From Sialis fuliginosa (taxonomy: Eukaryota > Arthropoda > Insecta > Megaloptera > Sialidae): a DNA stretch of 64,000 nucleotides. The notes beneath the pieces are model-generated. The model was not told where the DNA came from and made no database searches. It worked only from the letters and a program-made list of their open reading frames with translations. Position 1 is the stretch's first letter, and each line of letters begins with the position of its first letter. The stretch is taken from positions 24,062,151 to 24,126,150 of the forward strand of contig OY540814.1 of NCBI GenBank assembly GCA_961205875.1. The letters are read 5' to 3'. Positions 23,572 to 36,400 of the stretch are shown here, piece by piece. Made by a program: the position numbers and the translations under genes.

Positions 23572-26500
23572 TCACAATTTCTCAAATTATTCATTATTCG
23601 CTCTGTGATTAATATATAGCATTATATAGTAAAAACTACGTATGTAATACATGTATTATATATAAGTTGTGGATAAAAACATAAATTCTATGTGATATTT
23701 AATGTAATGAATTTTAAATATATATGTATATCAAATCTCTCTATATTTGTTGACATTATAGAGACCCATACCCATTAAATATTCAGCATTATTGGAAGCT
23801 GAATTTGCAATATCGCGATTGTATCCTCTCCCTTCCAATCGGGAGGAGGAGTAATATGTCACTCGAAAATTAATTACACTCTCCCTTTTTTAATGATTGC
23901 ATAACTAATTAATTCAATTTAAATATAATTAAAGTACATGGACGTATTTAGTTTTGTTTTAAAGGTATATTTTTAAAATAATTATTTTCATTTATTTATT
24001 TCAGAAAAAAGACACATAAAATGCAAATTAGGTAAGTACTTACGGCCCTGACTTAGGGAAGGAAGATCAGACCTAAAATAGGGCCCCTTACAAAATTTTT
24101 CTAGACAAATAAATTTTCGAACATTTGTTTTGTTTTTATTAATGGGCCCCAAATTAATGATCTCAAAATTTGACTTATTCTTAACAAAAAATTCACGCGC
24201 GTTTATTTCGAAATAATACAGTGGAACCTCGTTAGTACATACTAAGTTACTAACAAAATATTTTAACAAAACCGTAGCAAACCGTACTAATAAGGTTCAG
24301 TTTTTTTTCTTAATACGTGCCTGTGTCAATATTCAATATCAATTATTATATAGTCAAAACTCTAAACTCTAAACTACTTCTAGTCTTATTGTTAGACTTT
24401 CTAACAAAAAAAATATCATCAAAATCTGTTCAATGTTTTCGTGTTAATTTGGAACAGACACAGACAAACAAAACTTGCAAAAAACTATGGAAACTGAGTT
24501 GTTAGGTCCGGCCCTGTCCCAATCTCTGTAAATTAGGGAATATGTAAACAGAAAAGAATGTAAATATTATTCAGCTTATTCGGCGCATGAATGTGATGTG
24601 CTAATAGTTTAACACATGTCGAATCTCTGGAATCATCATCGTTACATACATACATGTGTAATGATGTAATGGTGGAAGGGACTTAACTGAGAGACTTGTC
24701 CCCGTCAGCCCGTCACACTCTGTCGGTAAGGCCAGTTTTCTACTACATCTCGTATTGTCAACTGACTCCAGTGTTTTGTTTCAATTGTTGTAGATTTTTT
24801 AAAAGTGACAGTTATTTTTTTAATTATTGATTGTAATAAAAACTTTATTAACAGTTGTCACTGTTTTTATTTGTTGATAAAATAGTTTGTTCTATATTGA
24901 TTGATAGATAGGTACTTACATTATTTTAAATATTTGAAAGTGAACGTTTTTATTTATTAACAAAAAATCATTATTTTTAAATGTTGGCAACATTTGAATC
25001 TTAAATCGTTTGCTTATTTCAAGTTATAAAGGATTCAAATACATTTTGAAATTGTTTTAAATAAATGTTATTTATCCGATTGCTGGATTCAAATTCTAAA
25101 AGATTTTTCAAACAGGACATTATTTTATTGTGAAATTTTGAATCGTTGAGTCAATTTTACTACAATTAAAAAAAAGTGACCGTTATTTTTCGTAATTTGA
25201 CAACAATGAAGTCTTTATTAGTTTGTATGTGTCTTAATTGTTGAAGTTCATTTAAATATACATTAATGTAAGTTAAATTTAGATTTGTCTTTATTAGTTT
25301 TTGACCTCAAATTTGCATGCAACAATAGAATTTTTATATATACTTATTTTCATCTGATGTAGACCATTCAAGATTTTTCCTTATAACATCTGCCAAAATC
25401 AAAAAATGACCTTAAAAATGTAAACAAACAAATGTTTATAAATAAATAAAGCAGTTCAAACTCAAGGTTGGATTCAGTTTGATATCGTTTAGAATCCATT
25501 TCGATATATATATTGTATATATAATCCTTTGTTAATAATAACATAATTTTTCTAAGACAGTCTGAACATTCGGTATTTGTATTGTGACTATTTTTAAGAA
25601 TAGTTTCTTACCTAATAAGCGTGTTTTATGATTCATGATTCGAGAAAAAATATGCAAATCATATTAATGCATCTTTATGATACTCGGATACATAAAAAAA
25701 GCAAATATTTGAAAAAATAATCATACCACATCGTGTTGTAAAAGTAAATAAATAATTATCTTTTGAACGTTTAAAAATAATTTTTTAGTTTTCGCACGCC
25801 TGCATGTATACAGATACATATTTTATCTTAAAATAGCAAATAAACACATGGGTGGCTACAGTAAGGGGTGAGAGAATGAAATTATTCGTTTTCACTTTTT
25901 TTTGTGTGAAATTAACTTCACTCATTAATCAAAACTAGAAAGCCGATAAAAAGTAGAGTTAGTCTATGTTGCTTGTGAAGAGGTCGTGCACTAAAAACCT
26001 ACTGCCTGAGGTTAAAAATAAATTACTAAAGATAGGTATATAATATAAATCTAAAATTTATTAGCGATTTCTATATTTGCGGGCTGTTTACATGGGGAGA
26101 TTAAAAGCCAGTAGCGGACTAGGGTGGAGAGAGAAAAAAAATGTTTGTAAGATATTGAAAAGTAAAAATATATGATGACTTTTTTAAGAAACAAGTTCCT
26201 AAAATTGATTTAGTCTTTAAAAACTTTAAAACTGCGTAACTAATTATAACTTAAATTTTGTTGGAATAATGTTCCCAAACTTTGATATCATTTTTAAGTA
26301 TATACCCAGTTGCAAAAATTAATTAATATAACATTTTTTTATCAACACTAGAATACAATTTCTTATTAAATATTTTTATAATAAATGGACTAAGTCTTTT
26401 TGGATTCTGAATGATTCATTTGTCCTTTACCCCCCTCCCCTTCATTAATAAGTACAATAGTTCTATTACCGATGATTGTATCATATAGCTAGTTTTTTTT

Positions 26501-26875
26501 ATTATTATCATTATTTATTATATCTATTTATTCCAATTATTAATTATTATACATTGAGTTGTTGTTAATTGGATGCATATATTATTTAACATGTTTTATG
26601 TACATATAAAAGATAAAAGTACTTAATCAATATCAACAATATAAATTAACTATACTTATTACTTCAATTTAAATAATAATATGTATGCGCCAGTGATGTG
26701 TTATCCTATGGGGGCAAATGAGAGATTTTACCTGGGGGCCCGAGCTGCTTTTTTCTACTTTTCATCCAGTTATATATAAAATTATATGAATTTTTTTATT
26801 AATAGTAAGATGTGAAAATTAATTTAATGTAAAAGAAAAACCGTGTTTTTTATAATTTTATAATCGTTTTTTTAG

Positions 26876-27275
26876 AGTTCCGTACCTCAAAATGAAAAAA
26901 ACGTACTCCTTACTTATAGGATCACTTTGTTGTCCGTCTGTCTGTCCATCAAGACCCTTTTTCTCAAGAACGGTTACTTTATGTATCAAGTTGAAATTAA
27001 TATCAAATACAAAGGTTTTTTATTGTCCTGTAAAAAAATGCAATGCAATAAAAAGATACTGATCATCAAAACCTATAGGGTACTTATCCCGTTGACCTAT
27101 AAAATTTGAAATTTGGTACGAAGGAAAATCTCATAGACTCATAGCACAAGTAAAAGAAAAAATCCGAAAATCATTAATTTCTAATTCTACAAAGACGCCT
27201 TGTGAATCAGATCCATTGCCTACGTAACTGACTATTGTCAACAATTAAGTTTTATATAACGATACGGAACCCTCA
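26876..27275. mobile_element. Dispersed repeat of a type common in moths
   Basis: It begins 'gagttccgtacctcaaaatg', continues with 'ataggatcactttgttgtc' and 'gtctgtctgtcc', then 'caagaccctttttctcaag', and ends near 'ataacgatacggaaccctc'. The start (..TTCCGTA) and end (TACGGAA..) are inverted. I recall this family as abundant in lepidopteran genomes; that is memory, not a search result. Confidence 0.55.
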
Positions 27276-27593
27276 AGGCACAAGTCCTACTCGCATTTGT
27301 CTGTCTTTTTCTTAAAATTTATTTTGCCCGGAGAGTAATTTCATTCCACTGAGGAGGGGAAGGGAATCCCCCTGGATTCAAAATTGATTTGAAATTATTT
27401 TAGATGAATGGTGGCCTTGGGACCAACGGGTTAAACAAATAAATTACTAACTACAGTTCAGGAGGGAGGGACAAATTTCCGGTTTATTGACGCCAAAAAC
27501 AATACGTTTTTTATCTACCCGGTATATTGCTATACATACTACTATACAAGGAATGTTGTAATGCATGCATATATCGAAGAAAGTACCTGTTCT

Positions 27594-28309
27594 CAGGGCC
27601 GGATTAACAACGTAGCAGAAGTAGCAAATGCTACGGGCCCCGCGTCTCTGGGGGCCCCGCGACTTTGCGGAAAAATATCTCTTATTGGACTTAACACTTA
27701 CCGTCCAATGGTTGATACGGGGTGTCCAAATCTACAGTAATGAATAATTTAAATTTAGGGTTTCCGATCTCGATTCGATTTAATCGAAAAATCGATTTTT
27801 GAATCTCCGATCTTTGATTTTTTTGATCGATTTTTTTAAATTTGCTCAAATCATATTTTGTTTGTAAAAGTAGTGTTTTATTATACACACCTCAAAAAAA
27901 TTAAGGGGTAGTTAAAAAAAAAAGCAAAACAAAAAATTCAAATTTTCAAACAGTTATATTTCCGCGAAAATTAATTTGATTTGCGTGTTGCAAAGCACAT
28001 TTAAAAGTTTGCGCTTTCTAATTTTTGAATAAAAATTTCAACAAATTTTATCATCCCGTTCCGTTCTTTGCCAGGGGTTAAAAGGGTTCAAAAAAATATC
28101 CCTTAATTTTTTATTAACTTATCAATTTTTTTAAGGATTGTATATTCTAAATCAAGTCAGCCAGCGGCGTAGTTAGGGGGTGAGTAGGGGGGCGGGGCGG
28201 TTAGGTTATTTACTCCCCGAGTTTCACACCCCCCCTCCTAGCGACACCACTACCAAGGGCCTCTTTATAACATTTGCTACGGGCCCCGCACTTGCTTAAT
28301 CCGGCACTA
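27594..28309. mobile_element. Non-autonomous hAT element with 8-bp target duplication
   Basis: The ends are CAGGGCCGGATTAA and, inverted, TAGTGCCGGATTAA. A perfect 8-bp direct repeat CCTGTTCT flanks it (27586-27593 and 28310-28317). Near both ends is 'tgctacgggccccg', so part of the arm sequence appears twice in direct orientation. There is no transposase. Confidence 0.88.
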
Positions 28310-30477
28310 CCTGTTCTGTGCGTGTATGCGTGTGTGTGTGTGTGTCTGAGCGGGAAAACCAAGAGCACGGTACGTATGGAGAAGAGAAACATGATTCCGC
28401 GAAACCAATCAAGAGACGTTTGTCAGATGTTTTTTTCAGAAACCATTCCAGTGTATTTTGTGTTTAATGAGAGAAATAACAGCTCGTGCGTCTGATTCAA
28501 TCTTTAGTGAATTTAGTAATGTATCTATACAAAATCGAGACCACTTAAGTGTAATTTCAAATTAGGCCGATATATAGGAACATATTTAACTTCTGAGTCA
28601 TTCAAAAGTTTGTGTTGAAAACGAAATTAACCAGATTAATCACTATAATTGTTTAATGTAATTTGTATATACAATACCCCAAAGTAATGTCACTTTCAGT
28701 TCCAGATGTTATTTTTTATGCCCCTTAACTCCGAAGCAAGCATCGTTACTTCGGCGTTTGGTGGTAATTGAAAATGTACGTAAATCCAATAATTACGTAA
28801 GAATGATTTTTGTAAATTCGATACTCTTGTAAAGGTTCATAAGATTTTGTGCTCCCACATTCAGTACCGGCATTAGGAAGGGGGGGGGGGGGGGTAGGTT
28901 AGGTGAATGCTATGGTTCGTGCGAACCTCCTGTTAATCAGAAAAAAATTACTTTCGTTTTTTATGAATATCGGTGATTTTCTACTACTCTTTCGATTTTT
29001 AACTGTTTCTTTCAAATATCTATCATATTTCGTCATTTATGGCGCCAATATTCAAATGAACGATAAATTGTTTTTTTTTTCTGATAGTTTAATATTCATC
29101 AGCTAGTGTGCTACTCTGCCAAATAATATTTCAATGGGAATATTAATATTAAAAAAAATGAACCCCCTGGTAAAATTTTGGGAAAGCATCACTGGTTGTA
29201 TAGTATATTTATATGTATAAGTACTGTAAATTAAACGAGTATTTTACAAAAATGACGTGTTGTGTCGTAAATGTGATATTAGACAGAGTTAATTCCGCCG
29301 CGTCTGTAAACAATTCACTTACACTTCCTCGCGCGACCCCTGCCATGAATTTATACCAATTATACAGTAGCGCTTTTAAATCTATGGTCAGGGACAGACA
29401 GACGCACATTACACGTACGTTCAAACGCCAAAACCAACTAACTCCACAATAGAGTCGAGGAAATCAACTTAATAAATTTTAATAATCCCTAATAATTTAT
29501 TGAAGCGAAAATCCGTCGGTTATATTTATTTGTTTGTTTTTTTGTGATAATTATGTAAAAACTTCTAATCGGATTAACTTATTTTTTATCAAAATAATAA
29601 GGAAGGATGTACGTATTATATATCTTTTTTTATCTATATTTTTGCGAGAGGAACCAAGGGCACATTTTTTTTTATTATTGGCCTGCGAAATGTATAAACA
29701 GTGCAAATTTTATAACTTCTAAATTTGAAAAAAATGTCAAGTGTGAGTCGAACCACGTGTACTAATAGTTTTTCAATGTATTCGATTTTGTTAATTTATT
29801 TCAATTTTAATAAAGTTGAGAGCCACTATAATGGGTCGTCTATTAGAAAACAGATGGCTTCAAATGTACTACAATTAAATTATTTTGAATTTTAATTTAT
29901 CATTATACTCGTATATATTCCCATTTTTTCAGAAATTGTCAAAAAATTAAAAATATACGAAAAAATAATCAGGTGCGTCTTAAGAAAAAATTCGAACTAA
30001 TATTTTTTAGTAAAATTGTATAAAATTTAAATGGTTAACCAATATCAGGCAATTTATCTGAACACTATCGGTTTTTATTTAAATTGTTCAATAATTAACT
30101 ACCTTTGGTGAATTTACCACGAGGAAGCACTGTGCATTTACTTGGCATTGTTTTCCATAACTAACCTATAGAAAATTAACGACTTTTCCAAGACTATGCT
30201 AATTTAAATAAATTTAAATATTTGTTATACTAATCGCGCAATTTGTACTGAATTAGTATTCTAAATATATACACAATTGTGTTATGAAGCCACACATACA
30301 GTTCCTCATATAGTTTACTAAATTTGATTACAAAGGAATATATTCAAGGTTGAATTAACATACCTACATCTTATAGGCAAATTAATATAAACAAAACAAA
30401 GTAAAATATTTTTTGTAGGTACAATATTTTAATGTTTCTTTCAGACAGCATAACGATGTGAAATCCAACCACAAAGT

Positions 30478-33400
30478 ATGGGTTTATGCGAGGAGGAAGG
30501 CAATTTTACAGGTGGCGCAAAATGGTTACCCGTACAAATAATCTGCTATGTTGATATCGCCAACATTGTCGTCTCTGCGTTCTTCTCTTACATTCTGATA
30601 CTGGTCCTCATCTGTCTTCGTTATTTCAGAACAAATAGGTAACAAATACCCCCATCCCCACCCCTCCTGATATTATTAATAGACCAGTGTGCAATTACGA
30701 AAGTAACATTACAAAAACAGCATTATTTATTTTAACTTTTCGCTGCTCACGTAGCGAAAAAAAGCAAGATACGATAAAATACCCAGGTACTTTTTGTAGA
30801 GCATAAAATTATCTATAAAAGAGCCTGCAAGGGCATATGTCTAACTTTTTCTGTTAAGACGTGAGAAACGCCCGATAACCCGCGTCAAAATAACGCGAAA
30901 AAAATTGACTAAATCGAAATAGATAACAATTTTAATATTCAACAAAAATTCTGAAAAAATCACATAAGTATCGTCTAAATCGCATATTGAATTTTTTAAC
31001 ACTAATTTGAAGCTTTTTTAATGCATGTTTTCGGTTTGTAATGAATGAAAATTAAAAAAATTAGTCCTTTTCACAATAGTTTGGAGGTGAAAAATTTTAC
31101 CAACCCCCCACCCCCCTCCACAATATCACCAACGCTGGTTATGAAAATCTCGCCCCCATGGTAGACGCCTATGGCTACACCACTATTAAAATTAATTCGG
31201 CATATATTTTTTATAGACAGCAGATTCCTGGTAAACTTTTTTACCCAAATCATGAAACCCGTTTTTTCGTTTCATTGGTATTTTTACTCGCCCAATCGTC
31301 AGATTTAGCCGATGTTTGTTTGAATTTATTACCAAATTTCGGTGATAAATTACGTCAAATACTGATACCCTTGTCCGCCATCTTGTATTTGATTCTGCAG
31401 TTTATTTTACAGGTACAAAAAATCACTTTTTTTTAGTTTGTATGAGTTATGAAGAAATTCATTTTTTATAGGTTCAAATCGAAAGTTCGAAAAGAAATCG
31501 TTGGATTGGGTTATTAATATTCACATGGGGAATCACTGCCATTTCAAGATGTGCCAAATTATTCGTCCTCATCGAAGAAAAAAATGGATTTGAGTGGAAT
31601 TTGACAAGGTTTTGGATAGAAGCGATAACTATATTATGCTGCTGTATTTTTTTAATAATTGACTTATGCAGCTTATACACAGAAGTAATTTTAATTTATA
31701 AATTGAACAGAAAAATATTTAACAATTAACTTTTTAAACCCATTTTAATTCAAAATCTACACTAGCGACAAAAATAACATTTCTTTACCCATATAGCGGT
31801 CGGAAAGCGAACTATTTGACAATAGTAGCAGCGATCTTGCAAACAAATTCGAAAAAATTCAGCATTGTTACAAAAACAAAACAGCATTGTTGTCAAAATA
31901 AATAGGTTTCTTGTTCAATTTAAGCTCAAAAAAATATAATTCAGCTTGTATAACTTTGATTTTTATAGGTACAAATAAAAACTTATCCCATCAATACAAA
32001 TTATGATTGTATAGACGAATTTTCAAAAATATCCTATTACGAAAAGTCAAATTTAGGTGTATATAAACACTCACAAGCCCCTATTTGGTCTCGTTTGACC
32101 TTTGCTTGGCTAACACAACTGATTTTTGGTTCTGAAATAAAAATACAAAGTCTTGGGGATCTTCCAATCGAAGAAACAACCGCCATACAATGTGCCAAAT
32201 TAAGGAAACTACTTTTCAAGTGCGAGGTAATTTAAGCATTTATTTAATTTTAAATATTAACAAAAACATATATTGCATATTTTTTAAGGTTACGTCCAAA
32301 TTAAACTCATTTTGGATGTCCTATTTCAAGTTTTGTTCAAAAAACTTTCTGCTTGGTGGATTTTTGAAGTTTCTAGGTGACTGTATGACTCTAGTCGGAC
32401 CTCTAGGAATCTCAGTTATCATACAATATGTGACGAATAATAAAAACGTTGATATCCAAGCGAGAAATCAAGAGTCTGTTACTGATTTTTTCAGTAACGG
32501 TTATATAATCGGATGTATTATGTTCTTGGCAGCAATATTACAAGGAACCTTATCGCAGTATTCTACGCATCTTGTAAACATAGAAGGGATACGTCTTAAA
32601 GTGGCTTTACAGGTAATTAATTTTTTACGATAAAAAAAAAAATTACATCAAACGTCTTTTTTTTAGGGTTTAATCTACGAAAAATCTTTAAAAATCCATT
32701 CAGTATCTATAAAAGACAATAAGGACCACGAAGATGATAAATCTGACTCAGAATCGATAACGCAAAATGGGACTAGTAAAGAAAATGAACACCCGATGAC
32801 CCAAAATCAAGATAAAGATAATAATGTTACAGATATTGGTACAATAACTAACCTTATGGGTGAGGACGTCTACAACGTTATGAGAGTTATCTGGATAGGG
32901 CATTATACGTGGGCGATCCCGTTAAAGGTAAAAAATTACAAAATATATTTTGTTATATTCTTTAATTAATTTATTTCGCAGATCACTGTCTTGATTTATC
33001 TACTACATGGATATCTAGGAATTAGTGCCGTTATAGGAGCCTTAACGTGCATTGCGACAATGACACCTTTACAATTTATAATCGGCAAGAAAATGGCTAC
33101 CAATATTAAACAAGCAACTGTAAGTTAACATTTATTTATAAAAGACGACAAAATTGGATGCTTAAATATTTGGTAGAATTTCAGTAATATCTAAAAAAAA
33201 TATATACATTTACTTTTTTACAGGAACTCAGCGATGAAAGAATACGTTACCTCACAGAAAGTTTACGAGGAATGTTCGGTTTTAAATTATTAAACTGGGA
33301 AAACTTTCAAGAAAGACGCATTCGAAATTCTAGAAGTGAAGAATTGAAACTGTTAGATAAAGATTCCGCATACTCAGCGCTAATAAGTAAGTCATTTCAA

Positions 33401-36400
33401 GTAATACTGTATTTGAAATACTAACCTTTATTTTATTTCAGCTTTTCTAACGCACATATCAACTGTAATGGTGACTTTAGTAACATTCGGAGTCCATTAT
33501 TTCTTCGAAAAGTCAGAACTAACTGCAGCTAATATATTTTCTGGTCTCGCTCTGTTTAACCAGCTAACCGTCCCTCTTTTTATCTTCCCGGTGACAGTTC
33601 CCATTATAATAGATGCCATTGTAAGTACAAAAAGGCTTCACGAGTTTTTTTCTCAGCCTGAAATCATCTCTGTGTTACCTCAAGTTAATTCAAACGAAAC
33701 TTCAGAAAAGACGGTCAAATGCAAACCGAAAAAGAAAAGCGTGTTCTATTTATCTCATATAGAAGAGGGCGATGAAAATGAACATGAAATCGAACACAAG
33801 GAAGTCAAACTTACCGGAGATTTCCAAGAATTACCAAAAATGAAACAGATAAATCAAGGCGTTAAAGAACAAGAAATTATTTTATCTGTGCAGAATATTA
33901 AATTCTCTTGGATACAAAATCTAAACAAAGCTAATTTAGTTATTAATAATTTAACAATTCCAAAAGGTAATAACATTTATTATTATCTGTATTTAAAATA
34001 ACGAATCTTCGTTTATTTCAGATAAATTAACAATAATCGTCGGTAAAACTGGAAGTGGAAAAACATCATTAATTTCAGCAATCCTCGGTGAAATGTATAG
34101 TGCAAACTTAACTACCCCTACTTCAGAACTGGCTACCACCCAACCTGAACCAAACAAACCGATAATATCATGGCGAGATGGATTAACAATAGCTTACGCA
34201 GCTCAGAAGCCTTGGTTGCTCGAGAGTAACATACGAGAAAACATTCTGTTTGGTTCAAAGTTCAGATCACGGAGGTACCGGCGTGTTCTTGAAGCCTGTG
34301 GACTCAGAACGGAGCTATCAATGATGCCGGATGGAGATAGGACAGGTATTGGGGAGACAACGGGCACAACACTGTCTGGAGGACAAAAGCAGAGAGTTGC
34401 AATCGCTAGAGTGCTGTATTCAAATGCGAGCGTCAATATTTTGGTGAGTTTTTTTTAAATTTTTCTAGATTTATTAACTCTTAACCACCTTGTAAGGTCA
34501 AAATAACGAATTTTTTATAAGTCGAATAACTCCGTTAAAAAAATCAGATTAAATAAATTAAAAATGATTTCAAACTTTATATTTTTTGAGGTTATTCATA
34601 GTTGTTTTTCAATCAAGCCAAAGAAGTATAACTTCTAACGCATGTACATAAGTACACACACTCAATTTTTTTTAATGGTGTCAACAGCTTGAGAACAGTG
34701 TCAATAACTTTGAATATTACCCTTAACGTTACTTAATTTAATTTGCAGGATGATCCTTTTTCTTCCCTCGATTGTCAAGTAACACAGAATATATTTGATT
34801 TAGGAATTAAAAAAATGTTGCTAAAACAAAAACGAACTGTTATACTCGTTACCCATCATTTACAATTGTTATCTTCAGCACATCAGGTGAATTATTCATT
34901 TTAAATTCATCAGAAATTTGATAACATTTGAGATATTCTTTTAGATAATCATAATGGATGATGGCAAAATCAAAGCAAAAGGTTCATTAAACCAGATAAA
35001 ATCCCTTCACCCTGCTTTATATGTGGAACTAACCCAACCCATCGAAATACAAAACCGATCTAAATCTGCAAAAGATCGGTGGTCTTTATTCCGCAATGTG
35101 GCGCAAGCCGGCTTCCAACTTCGCACTTACAATAACAACAACAACAGCTCTGTTAAACGACGGGTAAATAATAGATAAATGTATTTGTTAGAATCAAACA
35201 GAGATCAGCGTTTTCTTCATATTTCCAGCTGTCGTCAAAGAGAGCTCTACTTCGTAAACAGCCAAGTTCAATCTATGGGTCTCGATACAACCTGGCGCAT
35301 GACCTGCCTCTTCCCACGGATGAAAGAGATACTGAGATAGACGCTGTAGTCAGCGGGACGCAGCCGCGAACCAGGAGGGGAGGCTCAACGAGGACTCACA
35401 AGATGGTGACTCGTGCCGTCTCTCTGCAGCCTTCAGGTTTATTTGAGCCAAAGCAAAATATAGCGAGGCAAGCATCTTCACCCATTCTGCACGATCCTGT
35501 AGAAAGCGCAATGACTTGTCCTAAGTCGAGATTACAGAAAGGCGCCTCCTATTCTAAGAGTTCTCTATTTTATACTAAATCCACAAACTCAGTTAATTCT
35601 ATGACAGGATGTTCGGTTCTTCATGAAAATGAGGTCTTGCAATCTTCGGTGGTTAGAAGTAACTCACAGAACTTTGACAGAAAGCTATCGTTAACACGGA
35701 TGCAATCGATTAATTCTGTAACGAGCGAAGAATTTGAAGGTTCTGATATTTTATTATGTTTTTTGTTTTTGGTTCCATTTTTACAATTTATTATATATTT
35801 TACAGATAGTGATATGTCGTATGACTTGTATACAAGTAATATGAAAGAATTAGAAGAGAAAATCGATAGGAAAACGTGGCACAAGGCTTTATTTTTATAC
35901 GTAAGATCGTGCGGAATATTTTACTGCATTGTATATTTACTCACAGCACTCGGTTGGCAAGTCTTCAGGGTCTTAGCAGACTATTGCTTAAGTAACTGGA
36001 CAGAGAATGAGGTAAGTTATACATATAAATAAAAGAGAGTCTTTATGTTTAACCCAGAGATGAAATTTCAAACCAATGGTAATTTTACATAGATCAACTT
36101 TCAAAAATACAAAATTATATTTTTTCCTAGAACTTGTGGTGGATCCTAGAAATTCCTCATTTTCACAGAAAATGTATTTACAATTTTGTCACAATATTTA
36201 CAGGAGAAATTGTATCTGAAATAATGTTTGTTTCTTAGAGTCGGTATTATCTGATCGTCTACTCAATAATCACAGCTATATCGGTAGTACTGTCGATTGT
36301 TAGCAACGTTTTCGGACAAGTCTGTGGAGCGAAGAGCCGGCGATTACTCCACACAAAAATCCTGACTTCTATATTCCAAGCTACGCCCGCCGCTTTAAAA

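Larger units (their letters stand above)
22583..30477. other. Intergenic region between XKR and Sur
   Basis: About 8 kb with no gene I can support. It contains a poly-C run (~22841-22857), an imperfect palindrome around 22990-23110 with 'gagccgcgaagcggcgag', a perfect hairpin (23524-23571), 'cagtggaacctcgttagta' near 24220 that looks like a transposon end, a moth-type dispersed repeat (26876-27275), a hAT-like element (27594-28309) and a G-run (~28880-28893). Short frames near 28903 and 29213 have no recognisable content. The last 500 bp should include the Sur 5' leader: TTTCTTTCAG at 30435-30444 is a plausible acceptor just before the start codon. Confidence 0.6.

Noticed and set aside
28903-29452. 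Frames at 28903-29106 and 29213-29452
   Set aside because: They have no recognisable domain, no supporting splice sites and unremarkable codon use.
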